From Streptomyces sp. TLI_105 (lineage in GTDB: Bacteria > Actinomycetota > Actinomycetes > Streptomycetales > Streptomycetaceae): 64,000 bases of DNA. Numbering within the stretch: position 1 is the stretch's first letter; every line of letters starts with the position of its first letter. A program made the translations under genes and the position numbers. The notes below the pieces were generated by a model that was not told the DNA's origin, did not search any database, and saw only the letters and a list, made by a program, of their open reading frames with translations. The DNA is taken from assembly GCF_900105415.1 (NCBI RefSeq), contig NZ_FNSM01000001.1:1488001-1552000 (forward strand), in the 5' to 3' direction. Below are positions 7,345 through 17,316 of this stretch, in pieces.

Positions 7345-7965
7345 ATGCCGACCACACCAGCCACCGCGGCTCAGATCTCGCCGGAGATCACGTCGAACGG
7401 TGTCCAGCCGTCCGGAGTCCCGGCGCCGATCATGCTCGAACTGGTCGACGAGGAGGGGAGGACCATCGGCACCGCGGAGAAGCTCGCCGCGCACCAGGCA
7501 CCGGGGCAGCTTCACCGCGCCTTCTCCGTCTTCCTCTTCGACGAGTCGGGCCGGCTGCTGCTCCAGCGGCGGGCGCTCGGCAAGTACCACTCCCCCGGTG
7601 TCTGGTCGAACACCTGCTGCGGCCACCCCTACCCGGGCGAGGCGCCGTTCGCCGCGGCGGCCCGGCGGACCTTCGAGGAGCTGGGCGTCTCGCCGACGCT
7701 GCTCGCGGAGGCCGGCACCGTCCGCTACAACCACCCGGACCCGGCCTCGGGCCTGGTGGAGCAGGAGTTCAACCACCTCTTCGTCGGGCTCGTGCAGGCC
7801 GCGCCGCGGCCGGACCCGGAGGAGATCGAGTCCACCGACTTCGTGACCGCCGACGAGCTGGCCGAGCGGCACGCCGCCGCGCCCTTCTCCGCCTGGTTCA
7901 TGACGGTCCTGGACGCGGCGCGACCGGCGATCAGGGAGCTGACGGGTCCGTCCGGGGGCTGGTGA
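7345..7965 (+). CDS. idi: Isopentenyl-diphosphate Delta-isomerase, type 1
   Basis: Interconverts isopentenyl and dimethylallyl diphosphate, the two C5 units for isoprenoids. The 206-residue Nudix-fold protein has the hallmark catalytic cysteine motif WSNTCCGHP (Cys91/92), the metal-binding His of QLHRAF (His57), a Nudix-like RRTFEELGV helix and the second catalytic pair E139-x-E141 in VEQEFNHLF. ATG 7345 was chosen over upstream in-frame ATGs because GAAGG sits six nucleotides before it. The gene stands alone between two hairpins; no other isoprenoid gene is in the window. Confidence 0.95.
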   Translation: MPTTPATAAQISPEITSNGVQPSGVPAPIMLELVDEEGRTIGTAEKLAAHQAPGQLHRAFSVFLFDESGRLLLQRRALGKYHSPGVWSNTCCGHPYPGEAPFAAAARRTFEELGVSPTLLAEAGTVRYNHPDPASGLVEQEFNHLFVGLVQAAPRPDPEEIESTDFVTADELAERHAAAPFSAWFMTVLDAARPAIRELTGPSGGW

Positions 7966-7979
7966 CCCCCGGCGCGTCT

Positions 7980-8007
7980 CCCGGCCCCGGGTTCCATCGG
8001 GGCCGGG
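7980..8007. terminator. Hairpin between idi and the convergent ATPase gene
   Basis: A perfect 10-bp stem, CCCGGCCCCG / CGGGGCCGGG, with an 8-nt loop, starts 15 nt after the idi stop. It can serve both convergent genes. Confidence 0.7.
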
Positions 8008-8049
8008 GGCTTCCGGCCGTGTGTGCCGGATCCGGACCCGGCGGGCCCG

Positions 8050-8538
8050 TCAGACGGGCCCCAGGGGCAGCGCCGCCCAGATGATCTTCCCGCCGCTCGC
8101 GGTGTGCTCGACGTCGCAGGCGCCGCCGGCCTCCTGGGCGATCTCGCGGACCAGGAGGAGCCCCCGACCACCGGTCTGCCCCCAGTCCGCCTCCAGGGCC
8201 TTGGGGCGGTAGGGGTGGTTGTCCTCGACGGACACCCTGACCCACTCGGGGCCGATCGCGACCTCCACCGCTATCTCCGGGGAGAGCAGCGCCGCGTGCC
8301 GCACGGCGTTGGTCACCAGCTCGGAGACGATCAGCAGCAGGCCGTCCATGATCTCCTCGCGGACGGGGACGCCCTGGCGGACCAGCAGGTCGCGTACGGC
8401 GTGCCGGGCCTGCGGGACGGAGACGTCGACCGCCGCAGCGGTGAAGCGCCAGACTCCTTCGTAGGACGGTTGCCGGGCGGGGACACCCTCGTGGGTCTCC
8501 ACGGTCCCGTTCCCACCCTCGTGCTCGATTCTCGCCAC
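8050..8538 (-). CDS. Anti-sigma-factor-like ATP-binding protein (HATPase, RsbW/SpoIIAB type)
   Basis: The 162-residue protein is a single GHKL ATPase domain of the RsbW/SpoIIAB family, which is greatly expanded in Streptomyces. The N-box is SELVTNAVRHA, the G1 region VSVEDNHPYRP and the G2 loop GGRGLLLVREIA. Family members phosphorylate anti-sigma antagonists and bind sigma factors. No partner sigma or STAS-domain antagonist is adjacent, so the role here is unassigned. A similar ATPase is encoded at 60867..61355. Confidence 0.88.
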   Translation of the reverse strand: MARIEHEGGNGTVETHEGVPARQPSYEGVWRFTAAAVDVSVPQARHAVRDLLVRQGVPVREEIMDGLLLIVSELVTNAVRHAALLSPEIAVEVAIGPEWVRVSVEDNHPYRPKALEADWGQTGGRGLLLVREIAQEAGGACDVEHTASGGKIIWAALPLGPV

Positions 8539-8632
8539 GGATCGAGTCTTGGCAATACGCGCGAGCGGACCGACCTACTGACCAGAAGTCGACACCTATC
8601 GGTCACCTTCTGATCGGCTGAGTATGCCAACG

Positions 8633-9352
<720 letters not shown>

Positions 9353-9418
9353 GCGATGCCTCCTCGGAGCGACCCCTTCCTGATCGTACGTTCGGGCCCG
9401 GCGGATAGCATCCGGCCC

Positions 9419-10162
9419 ATGGAGCCGCAGCTGAAGGACAGCGTCACGGACGGGATCGCCACCGTCGTCATCTCCAACCCCGCCAAGCGCAACGCCATGA
9501 GCGTCGGCATGTGGCGCGCCCTGCCCACCGTCCTGGAGCGGCTCGCCGCCGACCCGGCCGTCCGGGTGCTGGTCCTCACCGGCGAGGGCGACACCTTCTG
9601 CGCCGGGGCGGACATTTCGGCGCTGCGGGAGCCCGGGGACGAGCAGCAGGCGCTCGCGGTACGGGCCGAGGAGGCGCTCGCGGCCTTCCCCAAGCCGACC
9701 GTCGCGGCGGTGCGGGGCTTCTGCGTCGGGGGCGGCAGCCAGCTCGCCGCCGCCTGCGACCTGCGCTTCGCCGAGGAGGGCGCCCGCTTCGGGATCACGC
9801 CCTCGAAGCTCGGAATCGTCTACCCGTCCTCCTCGACCCGCAGGCTCACCGCCCTGGTCGGCCCCTCGACCGCCAAGTACCTGCTGTTCTCGGGCGAGTT
9901 GATGGAGGCGGAGCGAGCCCTGCGGACCGGTTTCGTGGACGAGCTGCACCCGGCGGGCGCGCTGGACAAGCGGGTGGCCGAGTTCGCCCGGCTGCTCGCC
10001 TCCCGCTCGCTGCTCACCCAGGCGGCGGCCAAGGAGTTCGCCAACGGCCGCCTGGACCGGGACGCCCACTGGGCGGAGCAGGCACGCGGCAGCGGTGACA
10101 CCGCGGAGGGCGTCGCCGCCTTCCTGGAGCGCCGCGCGCCCCGCTTCACGTACGGCCTCTGA
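9419..10162 (+). CDS. Enoyl-CoA hydratase/isomerase family protein
   Basis: The 247-residue crotonase-fold enzyme acts on acyl-CoA thioesters. The oxyanion-hole motifs are FCAGADISAL and RGFCVGGGSQLAAACDLRFA. The Glu positions of classical hydratases are not clearly placed (GITPSKLGIVYP), so isomerase or hydrolase chemistry is possible. The start is the ATG following TAGCAT by 7 nt, with no Shine-Dalgarno sequence, a pattern that suggests a leaderless transcript. The upstream frame is open but is antisense to the HdeD gene. It ends 1 nt before the convergent DJ-1 gene. Confidence 0.9.
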   Translation: MEPQLKDSVTDGIATVVISNPAKRNAMSVGMWRALPTVLERLAADPAVRVLVLTGEGDTFCAGADISALREPGDEQQALAVRAEEALAAFPKPTVAAVRGFCVGGGSQLAAACDLRFAEEGARFGITPSKLGIVYPSSSTRRLTALVGPSTAKYLLFSGELMEAERALRTGFVDELHPAGALDKRVAEFARLLASRSLLTQAAAKEFANGRLDRDAHWAEQARGSGDTAEGVAAFLERRAPRFTYGL

Positions 10163-10163
10163 G

Positions 10164-10805
10164 TCAGTCCCGCGCGACCGACTCGACGGGCCGTCCGCGC
10201 CAGTGCGCGACGATCGCGGCCGGGGCCTTCTCCGGCGAGCCCGCGTCGTACGGCGGCTGCGGGTCGTACTCGGTGAGGAGCTGGATCGTCTGGGCGGTCT
10301 CGTCCCCCGCGATCCGGCCGAGCAGGTGCAGCGCCATGTCGATGCCGGAGGAGACGCCGGCGGCCGTGACGTACTTGCCGTCGAAGACGACCCGCTCGCC
10401 GGTGGGCTCGACGCCCAGCGCCCGCAGTTCGTCGAAGGCGAGCCAGTGGGTGGTCGCCCGGCGGTCCTTCAGCAGGCCCGCGGAGGCGAGGATCAGCGAG
10501 CCGGTGCAGACGGAGGTGGTCCAGGTGCTGGTGGCGTCGGCAGTACGGAGCCAGTCGAGGATCTCCGGGTCGTCCATGGCGACCCGCGCGTCGGGGCCGC
10601 CGGGGACCAGGACGATGTCCGGGCGCGGGACCTCGGCGAGGCTCCGGTCGGCGACGAGCGCGAGACTGCCCTGGTCGTTGCGGACCGGTCCGGCCTCCTT
10701 GGCCACGAAGACGGTCTCGGCGCCGGGCAGGCGGGCGAGCAGCTCGTACGGGCCGACGGCGTCGAGGGCGGTGAAGCGGCCGTAGAGCAGGACGGCGATC
10801 TGCAC
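10164..10805 (-). CDS. DJ-1/PfpI family protein (isonitrile-hydratase-like)
   Basis: The 213-residue protein has a DJ-1/PfpI fold. The nucleophile elbow is SVCTGSLILASAGLL with the catalytic cysteine around residue 99, and a HWLAFDEL segment follows. Known relatives include isonitrile hydratase and the amidase-like domain of GlxA regulators. Its core closely parallels the N-terminal half of the neighbouring GlxA-type regulator (SVCTGALLLAEAGLL, HWIACDHL), so the two genes look like local paralogues with and without a DNA-binding domain. It lies 93 nt downstream of that regulator on the same strand and is probably co-transcribed. Confidence 0.88.
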   Translation of the reverse strand: MQIAVLLYGRFTALDAVGPYELLARLPGAETVFVAKEAGPVRNDQGSLALVADRSLAEVPRPDIVLVPGGPDARVAMDDPEILDWLRTADATSTWTTSVCTGSLILASAGLLKDRRATTHWLAFDELRALGVEPTGERVVFDGKYVTAAGVSSGIDMALHLLGRIAGDETAQTIQLLTEYDPQPPYDAGSPEKAPAAIVAHWRGRPVESVARD

Positions 10806-10898
10806 GGAGGTTCCTTTCGGTGGGGGGAACGTCGACGGCGGGCCGGTCGACCACGGGGCCGACCGACGACGGCAGATGGTGACGACGTGGGCGGACGG

Positions 10899-11870
10899 TC
10901 AGGCCAGGACCGCGTGGAAACGGCGGCGGTACTCCGCGGGGCCGGTTCCCAGGACTTTCAGGAAGGCGCGACGCATGGCCTCGGGCGTGCCGTACCCGGA
11001 GGCGCGGGCGACCTCCTCGACGCCGCGCGAGGTCTCCTCCAGGAGGCGGCGGGCGTGTTCGAGCCGGACCCGGTCGACGTAACGGCCGGGCGGGACGCCG
11101 GTCTCCGCATGGAAGGCGCGGGCGAAGTGGCGGGGCGAGAGCCGGGCGCGGGCGGCCAGCGACTCGACGGAGAGGTCCGCCTCGGGGTGCTCGGTGATCC
11201 AGGCCTGGAGGTCCCGCAGCGGCTCCCGGCGGGCGGTCTGGGCGGCCAGCTGGGCGCTGAACTGGGCCTGATTGCCGGGGCGGCGCAGGAAGACGACCAG
11301 GTGACGGGCGACGGTGAGGGCGACGTCCCGGCCGAGGTCCTCCTCCACGAGGGCGAGGGTCAGGTCGATGCCGGCGGTGACCCCGGCGGAGGTGGAGAGC
11401 CGGCCGTCCCGGACGAAGATGGGGTCCGGGTCCACCTCGACCTCGGGGTGGCGGCGGGCGAGGTGGTCGCAGGCGATCCAGTGGGTCGTGGCCCGGTGTC
11501 CGTCGAGGAGTCCGGCCTCGGCGAGGAGCAGGGCCCCGGTGCAGACGGAGACCAGGCGTCCGGCCTTCGGGGCCTGGGTGCGCAGCCAGTCGATCAGGGC
11601 CGGGTCGGGCGCGCGGGTGCCTTCGCCGCCGGGGACGACGAGGGTGTGCGGGGGCCCGTCGGCGACGGCGGCGTCGAGGGAGGTGTCGGGGAGCAGCCGC
11701 AGTCCGCTGTGCGTACGGACCGGTCCGCCGTCCAGGGAGGCCGTGCGGATCGGGTAGGCGGACGGGTCGCCGGCGGCGCGGCCGGCACCGGCGAACACCT
11801 CGACGGGGCCGGTGACGTCGAGGCTCTGGACGTCGTCGAAGAGGACGACGAGGACGGGGCGTTGCGTCAT
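10899..11870 (-). CDS. GlxA-family transcriptional regulator (DJ-1 domain plus AraC HTH)
   Basis: The 323-residue protein joins an N-terminal DJ-1/PfpI domain (residues about 1-185, nucleophile region VSVCTGALLLAEAGLL) to a C-terminal AraC-type double helix-turn-helix (about 215-320: LSVESLAARARLSPRHFARAF and GVEEVARASGYGTPEAMRRAFLK). Such regulators sense small molecules through the DJ-1 domain. ATG 11870 was chosen because it starts the domain (MTQRPVLVVLFDDVQ). It is divergent from the SCO6745-family gene across a 126-nt gap that contains a TetR-type operator. The neighbouring DJ-1 gene is its likely target or partner. Confidence 0.9.
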   Translation of the reverse strand: MTQRPVLVVLFDDVQSLDVTGPVEVFAGAGRAAGDPSAYPIRTASLDGGPVRTHSGLRLLPDTSLDAAVADGPPHTLVVPGGEGTRAPDPALIDWLRTQAPKAGRLVSVCTGALLLAEAGLLDGHRATTHWIACDHLARRHPEVEVDPDPIFVRDGRLSTSAGVTAGIDLTLALVEEDLGRDVALTVARHLVVFLRRPGNQAQFSAQLAAQTARREPLRDLQAWITEHPEADLSVESLAARARLSPRHFARAFHAETGVPPGRYVDRVRLEHARRLLEETSRGVEEVARASGYGTPEAMRRAFLKVLGTGPAEYRRRFHAVLA

Positions 11871-11969
11871 GACTCCATCCTTGGCGGATGCGGTGGCGTC
11901 TGCAACGACGCGGAACCCACCTTTCCTGCCATCCCGCGCCCGCTCGGCGCCGTCCGGCTGTTCCCGTCG

Positions 11970-11985
11970 TACCGACCAGTCGGTA
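11970..11985. promoter_or_regulatory. TetR-type operator TACCGACCAGTCGGTA overlapping a -10 element
   Basis: TACCGAC and GTCGGTA form a perfect 7-2-7 dyad, the usual layout of TetR-family sites in actinomycetes. It ends inside the probable -10 hexamer TAACGT (11984-11989) of the gene starting at 11997, so a bound repressor would block that promoter. No tetR gene is adjacent. Confidence 0.65.
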
Positions 11986-11996
11986 ACGTTCGGTCC

Positions 11997-12863
11997 ATGA
12001 CGACTGCCCTTCCCCCGCGCGCGGGCCGCCAGTGCCACAACGCCCTCAACCCCCTCCACTCCACGCTGTACTTCTCGCCGGACCTGGACCGGGAGTTCAC
12101 CGCCCTCGGCTTCACCGACCGGAGCGCGATGCGGCTCGCCGCGCGGAGCGCCGCCCTCGGCGCGGTCGGGGCGGGCACCGTCGCCGCGACCTTCTACAAC
12201 TACAACCACGAGTTCCTCTCCGGGCACCTCCCGGCCGTCTGGGAGACCGCCTCCCCCGCCGAGGTCCTGGACGCGCGTCTGCGCACCGCCGACGCCACCC
12301 TGCGGCGGCTGCTCGGCGACGACGTCGTCGCCTCCCCCGAGATGGCCGAGGCGGCGGAGCTCGCCCTGCGCGCCACCGAGGCCTGCACCCGGCACGCCCG
12401 GCCGCTCTACTCGGCCAACGCCGACCTGCCGGTGCCCGAGCAGCCCCACCTCGCCTACTGGTACGCCGCCACCCTGCTCCGCGAGCACCGCGGCGACGGC
12501 CACCTCTCGGCCCTGCTCGCCGCCGGGCTCGACCCCGTCGAGGCCCTCGCCTCCCACACCGCCACCGGCAAGGGAATGTCCCCGCGCTGGATCCTCGGCA
12601 CGCGCGGCTGGCGGCACGCCGACTGGGAGGCGGCGGGGGAGCGGCTGCGCGAGCGCGGACTCCTCGACGCCGAGGGCGAGCTGACGGAGGCGGGGACGGC
12701 CCTGCGCGCCGAGCTGGAGGAGCACACCGACCGGCTGGACTCCGCGCCGTACGAGCACCTCGGTGCGGCCGGGGTCGAGCGCCTCACCGAGCTGGGACGC
12801 GGCTTCCTGGTCACGGCGGTCGGCGCGGGCGCGTTCCCCGCGGACCTGCTCGGCAAGGGCTGA
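11997..12863 (+). CDS. SCO6745-family protein (SalK-like, unknown function)
   Basis: The 288-residue soluble, alpha-helical protein is recognisable as the SCO6745 family of actinomycetes. N-terminal features are RQCHNALNPLHSTLYFSPD and FYNYNHEFLSGHLP. The C-terminal third resembles a winged-helix domain (WEAAGERLRERGLLD, GELTEAGTALRAELEEHTD), so part of it may be a degenerate MarR-like module. ATG 11997 stands 7 nt after TAACGT with no Shine-Dalgarno sequence, so it is probably leaderless. A TetR-type dyad overlaps that promoter. Biochemical function is unknown. Confidence 0.8.
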   Translation: MTTALPPRAGRQCHNALNPLHSTLYFSPDLDREFTALGFTDRSAMRLAARSAALGAVGAGTVAATFYNYNHEFLSGHLPAVWETASPAEVLDARLRTADATLRRLLGDDVVASPEMAEAAELALRATEACTRHARPLYSANADLPVPEQPHLAYWYAATLLREHRGDGHLSALLAAGLDPVEALASHTATGKGMSPRWILGTRGWRHADWEAAGERLRERGLLDAEGELTEAGTALRAELEEHTDRLDSAPYEHLGAAGVERLTELGRGFLVTAVGAGAFPADLLGKG

Positions 12864-12972
12864 CCCGGCGGGACGGGGACGCGCGCGGGACGGGCCGGTT
12901 GCCGCATACGGGTGACCGACCCGGCAGAATGCACTCGCAAGCTTGAGGCACGAGAAGGCGAGTCGGGACACC

Positions 12973-15399
<2,427 letters not shown>

Positions 15400-15520
15400 A
15401 CGCGCAGGTCGGATGTGGTGTCCGACAGACGGCCCGAGGTCGTCCGCGCGCTCCCCGGCAGGGGACGCGGGGACGACCCGGATCAACCGGGCGTCGGGGC
15501 GGGGCGGACCGTTTTACCCG

Positions 15521-15549
15521 TTGACGTGGACAGGGCGAGCCGCCAAGAT
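15521..15549 (+). promoter_or_regulatory. Predicted SigA-type promoter TTGACG-N17-CAAGAT
   Basis: The -35 TTGACG (15521-15526) and -10 CAAGAT (15544-15549) are separated by exactly 17 nt and lie about 58 nt upstream of the secreted DUF2690-like gene. It is one of the best sigma-70-like promoters in the window. The gap 15400-15520 before it holds GC-rich hairpins that could terminate tex. Confidence 0.6.
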
Positions 15550-15607
15550 CAACTCCGGCCTCCACGGGGGCCGCGAGTTGTCCCTGCTCCCGGAGGAAGC
15601 AACAGAG

Positions 15608-16057
15608 ATGAAGCGCATGATCGCGAAGGTCGCGGGCGTCTCCGCGGCCGCGATGACCATGGCCCTGGTCCCGCTCGCGGGCACCTCGTACGCCGCCGGC
15701 TGCTCCGGTGCCGGCTGCGACAACCTCGGCCCCGTCTCCCAGGCCTGCGACGGCGACGCCGTCACCAAGACGTCCGTCTCCGACGGCATCAGCAAGGCCG
15801 AGCTGCGCTGGTCGGCCAAGTGTCAGGCCGCCTGGGTCCGCGTCAACGACCCCTACGGCCCCGACAACTGGTGGGACCACTACGGCTACATCGAGAAGCA
15901 CAACGGCTACGCCGGCCCGCTGATCCGCAGCCTCTCCGTCACGATCCCCGACCCGGGCTCCGACTGGTCGAACATGCTCGGCGGCAGCGGCTACTACTAC
16001 CGCGTGTGCCTCAAGGACAGCGGCACCGGCGCCGTCGACTGCAGCCCCTACTGGTAG
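15608..16057 (+). CDS. Secreted DUF2690-family protein (YjfA-like)
   Basis: The 149-residue preprotein has a clear signal peptide: KR, a hydrophobic stretch, then AGTSYAAGC with cleavage near residue 30. The mature part begins CSGAGCDNLGP and has five to six cysteines spread to the C-terminus, matching the DUF2690/YjfA family of small extracytoplasmic proteins. Disulfides are likely. GGAGGAAG precedes ATG 15608, and a well-formed sigma-70-like promoter lies at 15521-15549. A 13-bp hairpin follows the stop, so it is monocistronic. Function is unknown. Confidence 0.85.
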   Translation: MKRMIAKVAGVSAAAMTMALVPLAGTSYAAGCSGAGCDNLGPVSQACDGDAVTKTSVSDGISKAELRWSAKCQAAWVRVNDPYGPDNWWDHYGYIEKHNGYAGPLIRSLSVTIPDPGSDWSNMLGGSGYYYRVCLKDSGTGAVDCSPYW

Positions 16058-16083
16058 ACCCTGACCCCCGCGTCCGCAGGAAC

Positions 16084-16112
16084 GAGGCCACAGCCCACCG
16101 GGCTGTGGCCTC
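16084..16112. terminator. Terminator hairpin after the DUF2690-like gene
   Basis: A perfect 13-bp stem (16084-16096 with 16100-16112) with a 3-nt loop starts 27 nt after the stop. It also faces the end of the convergent minus-strand gene at 16129. Confidence 0.85.
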
Positions 16113-16128
16113 TTCGCGTCCGCCCCGG

Positions 16129-16530
16129 TTACGGGAGGAAGCGCAGCGCCCAGTCGGCGCGGTTGGCGACGGAGAGGTCGTCGTCCTCCGTCATCGGCTG
16201 GAGGACACGACGGGCCTCCCTCGGGTCCGCCTGGACCAGGTCGACGATCTCGGCGGCCAGGCCGTCCTGGTCGTCCCCGAGGTCGACGGCGGAGGCGCGG
16301 ACCAGGGCGGGGAGGGCGTCCGGGCCGCCGAGGGCCGCGAGGACGCCGCCGAGGAGCTCCCGGGCGTAGGCGTTCCGCTCGGTGAGGGCCCGGTCCAGCT
16401 CCGCCTGGAGGCGCGGCAGGAGACCGGCGTCGCCCGAGGCGGCGATCTCGTCGGCGAGGTCGATCGTCTCGTCCACGTCCGCGTCCAGATCGTCCAGCAT
16501 CTCGGTCAGCCGGGTCAGTAGGTCGGTCAT
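16129..16530 (-). CDS. Small acidic HEAT-like protein of unknown function
   Basis: The 133-residue protein is very acidic (MLDDLDADVDETIDLADEIAAS) and predicted all-helical. Its middle and end resemble HEAT-type repeats (LLPRLQAELDRAL, EARRVLQPM, VANRADWALRFL). I do not recognise a family. Its ATG overlaps the stop of the upstream comB-like gene by 4 nt (ATGA), so the two are translationally coupled, and it may assist that enzyme. No signal peptide or membrane segment. Confidence 0.7.
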   Translation of the reverse strand: MTDLLTRLTEMLDDLDADVDETIDLADEIAASGDAGLLPRLQAELDRALTERNAYARELLGGVLAALGGPDALPALVRASAVDLGDDQDGLAAEIVDLVQADPREARRVLQPMTEDDDLSVANRADWALRFLP

Positions 16531-17258
16531 CGTGCCTCCTGGAAAGCGCCGTCCACCAGGACGGGCACGGCCGTCGAGCTGTCGATCTCGGCGGCCACGG
16601 CCACGTCCTGCGGAAAGCCGTACTCGTACAGTTCACGGCCCGAGTCGCAGCCGTGCAAGGCGGCGACCGGGTCCTCGGTCGCCGCCCACAGCGTGGCCGC
16701 CGCGGTCGCCTCCGGGGTCATTCGGGTGTGCGGGCCCCCGAGGGCGGAGAGCACCGCTCCCGCGCCCAGCAGGTCTTCGAGCGCCGGGCGCAGCGAGCCG
16801 TCGGGCCACCGCTCGCCGGAGGCGATGACGGCGAGCGGGCGGGCGGCCGTGCCGTAGCCCCGGTCGGTGAGCCGGCGGGCGACGGCCGAGTGGTTGCGCA
16901 GGGAGGCGGCGACGACGACCGCGCCGCCCGAAGCGGCCTCGGCCGCGATGGTGGAGCCGTTCGGGGACGGCAGGACGAGCCGGTCGGGCACGGGCGCCGC
17001 GCGCAGGGCGGCCGGGGAGAGCGTCCACGGGTGCGCCCCGGTGGCCTCGCCCCGGCCGACGGCGAGCGCGGCGTCCTTCTCCCCCGCGTACGCGGCGGCC
17101 GTGGCGTCGCGCCAGCGGTACGGGAGGACGGCGGTGCCGCGCTCGACGGCGACGCCCACGGCGGTGGTGAAGGACAGCACGTCGACCACGACCACGCAGG
17201 CGGCCGCCGGAGCGAGGGCCCGCGCCTCGACGGGCCCCCAGCCGAAGGAGACCGTCAT
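16527..17258 (-). CDS. ComB-like 2-phosphosulfolactate phosphatase family protein
   Basis: The 243-residue protein matches the ComB family, which dephosphorylates 2-phosphosulfolactate in coenzyme M and sulfolactate synthesis. Diagnostic segments are VVVDVLSFTTAV, RLVLPSPNGS and AASLRNHSAVARRL. There is no sign of comA or comC nearby and actinomycetes do not make coenzyme M, so the true substrate is probably different. An in-frame GTG lies 9 nt upstream of ATG 17258; neither has a good ribosome binding site. The small acidic gene is coupled downstream by a 4-nt overlap. Confidence 0.8.
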   Translation of the reverse strand: MTVSFGWGPVEARALAPAAACVVVVDVLSFTTAVGVAVERGTAVLPYRWRDATAAAYAGEKDAALAVGRGEATGAHPWTLSPAALRAAPVPDRLVLPSPNGSTIAAEAASGGAVVVAASLRNHSAVARRLTDRGYGTAARPLAVIASGERWPDGSLRPALEDLLGAGAVLSALGGPHTRMTPEATAAATLWAATEDPVAALHGCDSGRELYEYGFPQDVAVAAEIDSSTAVPVLVDGAFQEAR

Positions 17259-17316
17259 CGCGGGCACCGGCCGGAGGAGACCGGCGCCGTGCGGCCCGGT
17301 CCGTACGGGAGCGGCA

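Noticed and set aside
7345..7965. idi as part of a terpene biosynthetic cluster inside the window.
   Set aside because: No prenyltransferase, terpene cyclase or mevalonate gene is nearby; hairpins isolate idi on both sides.
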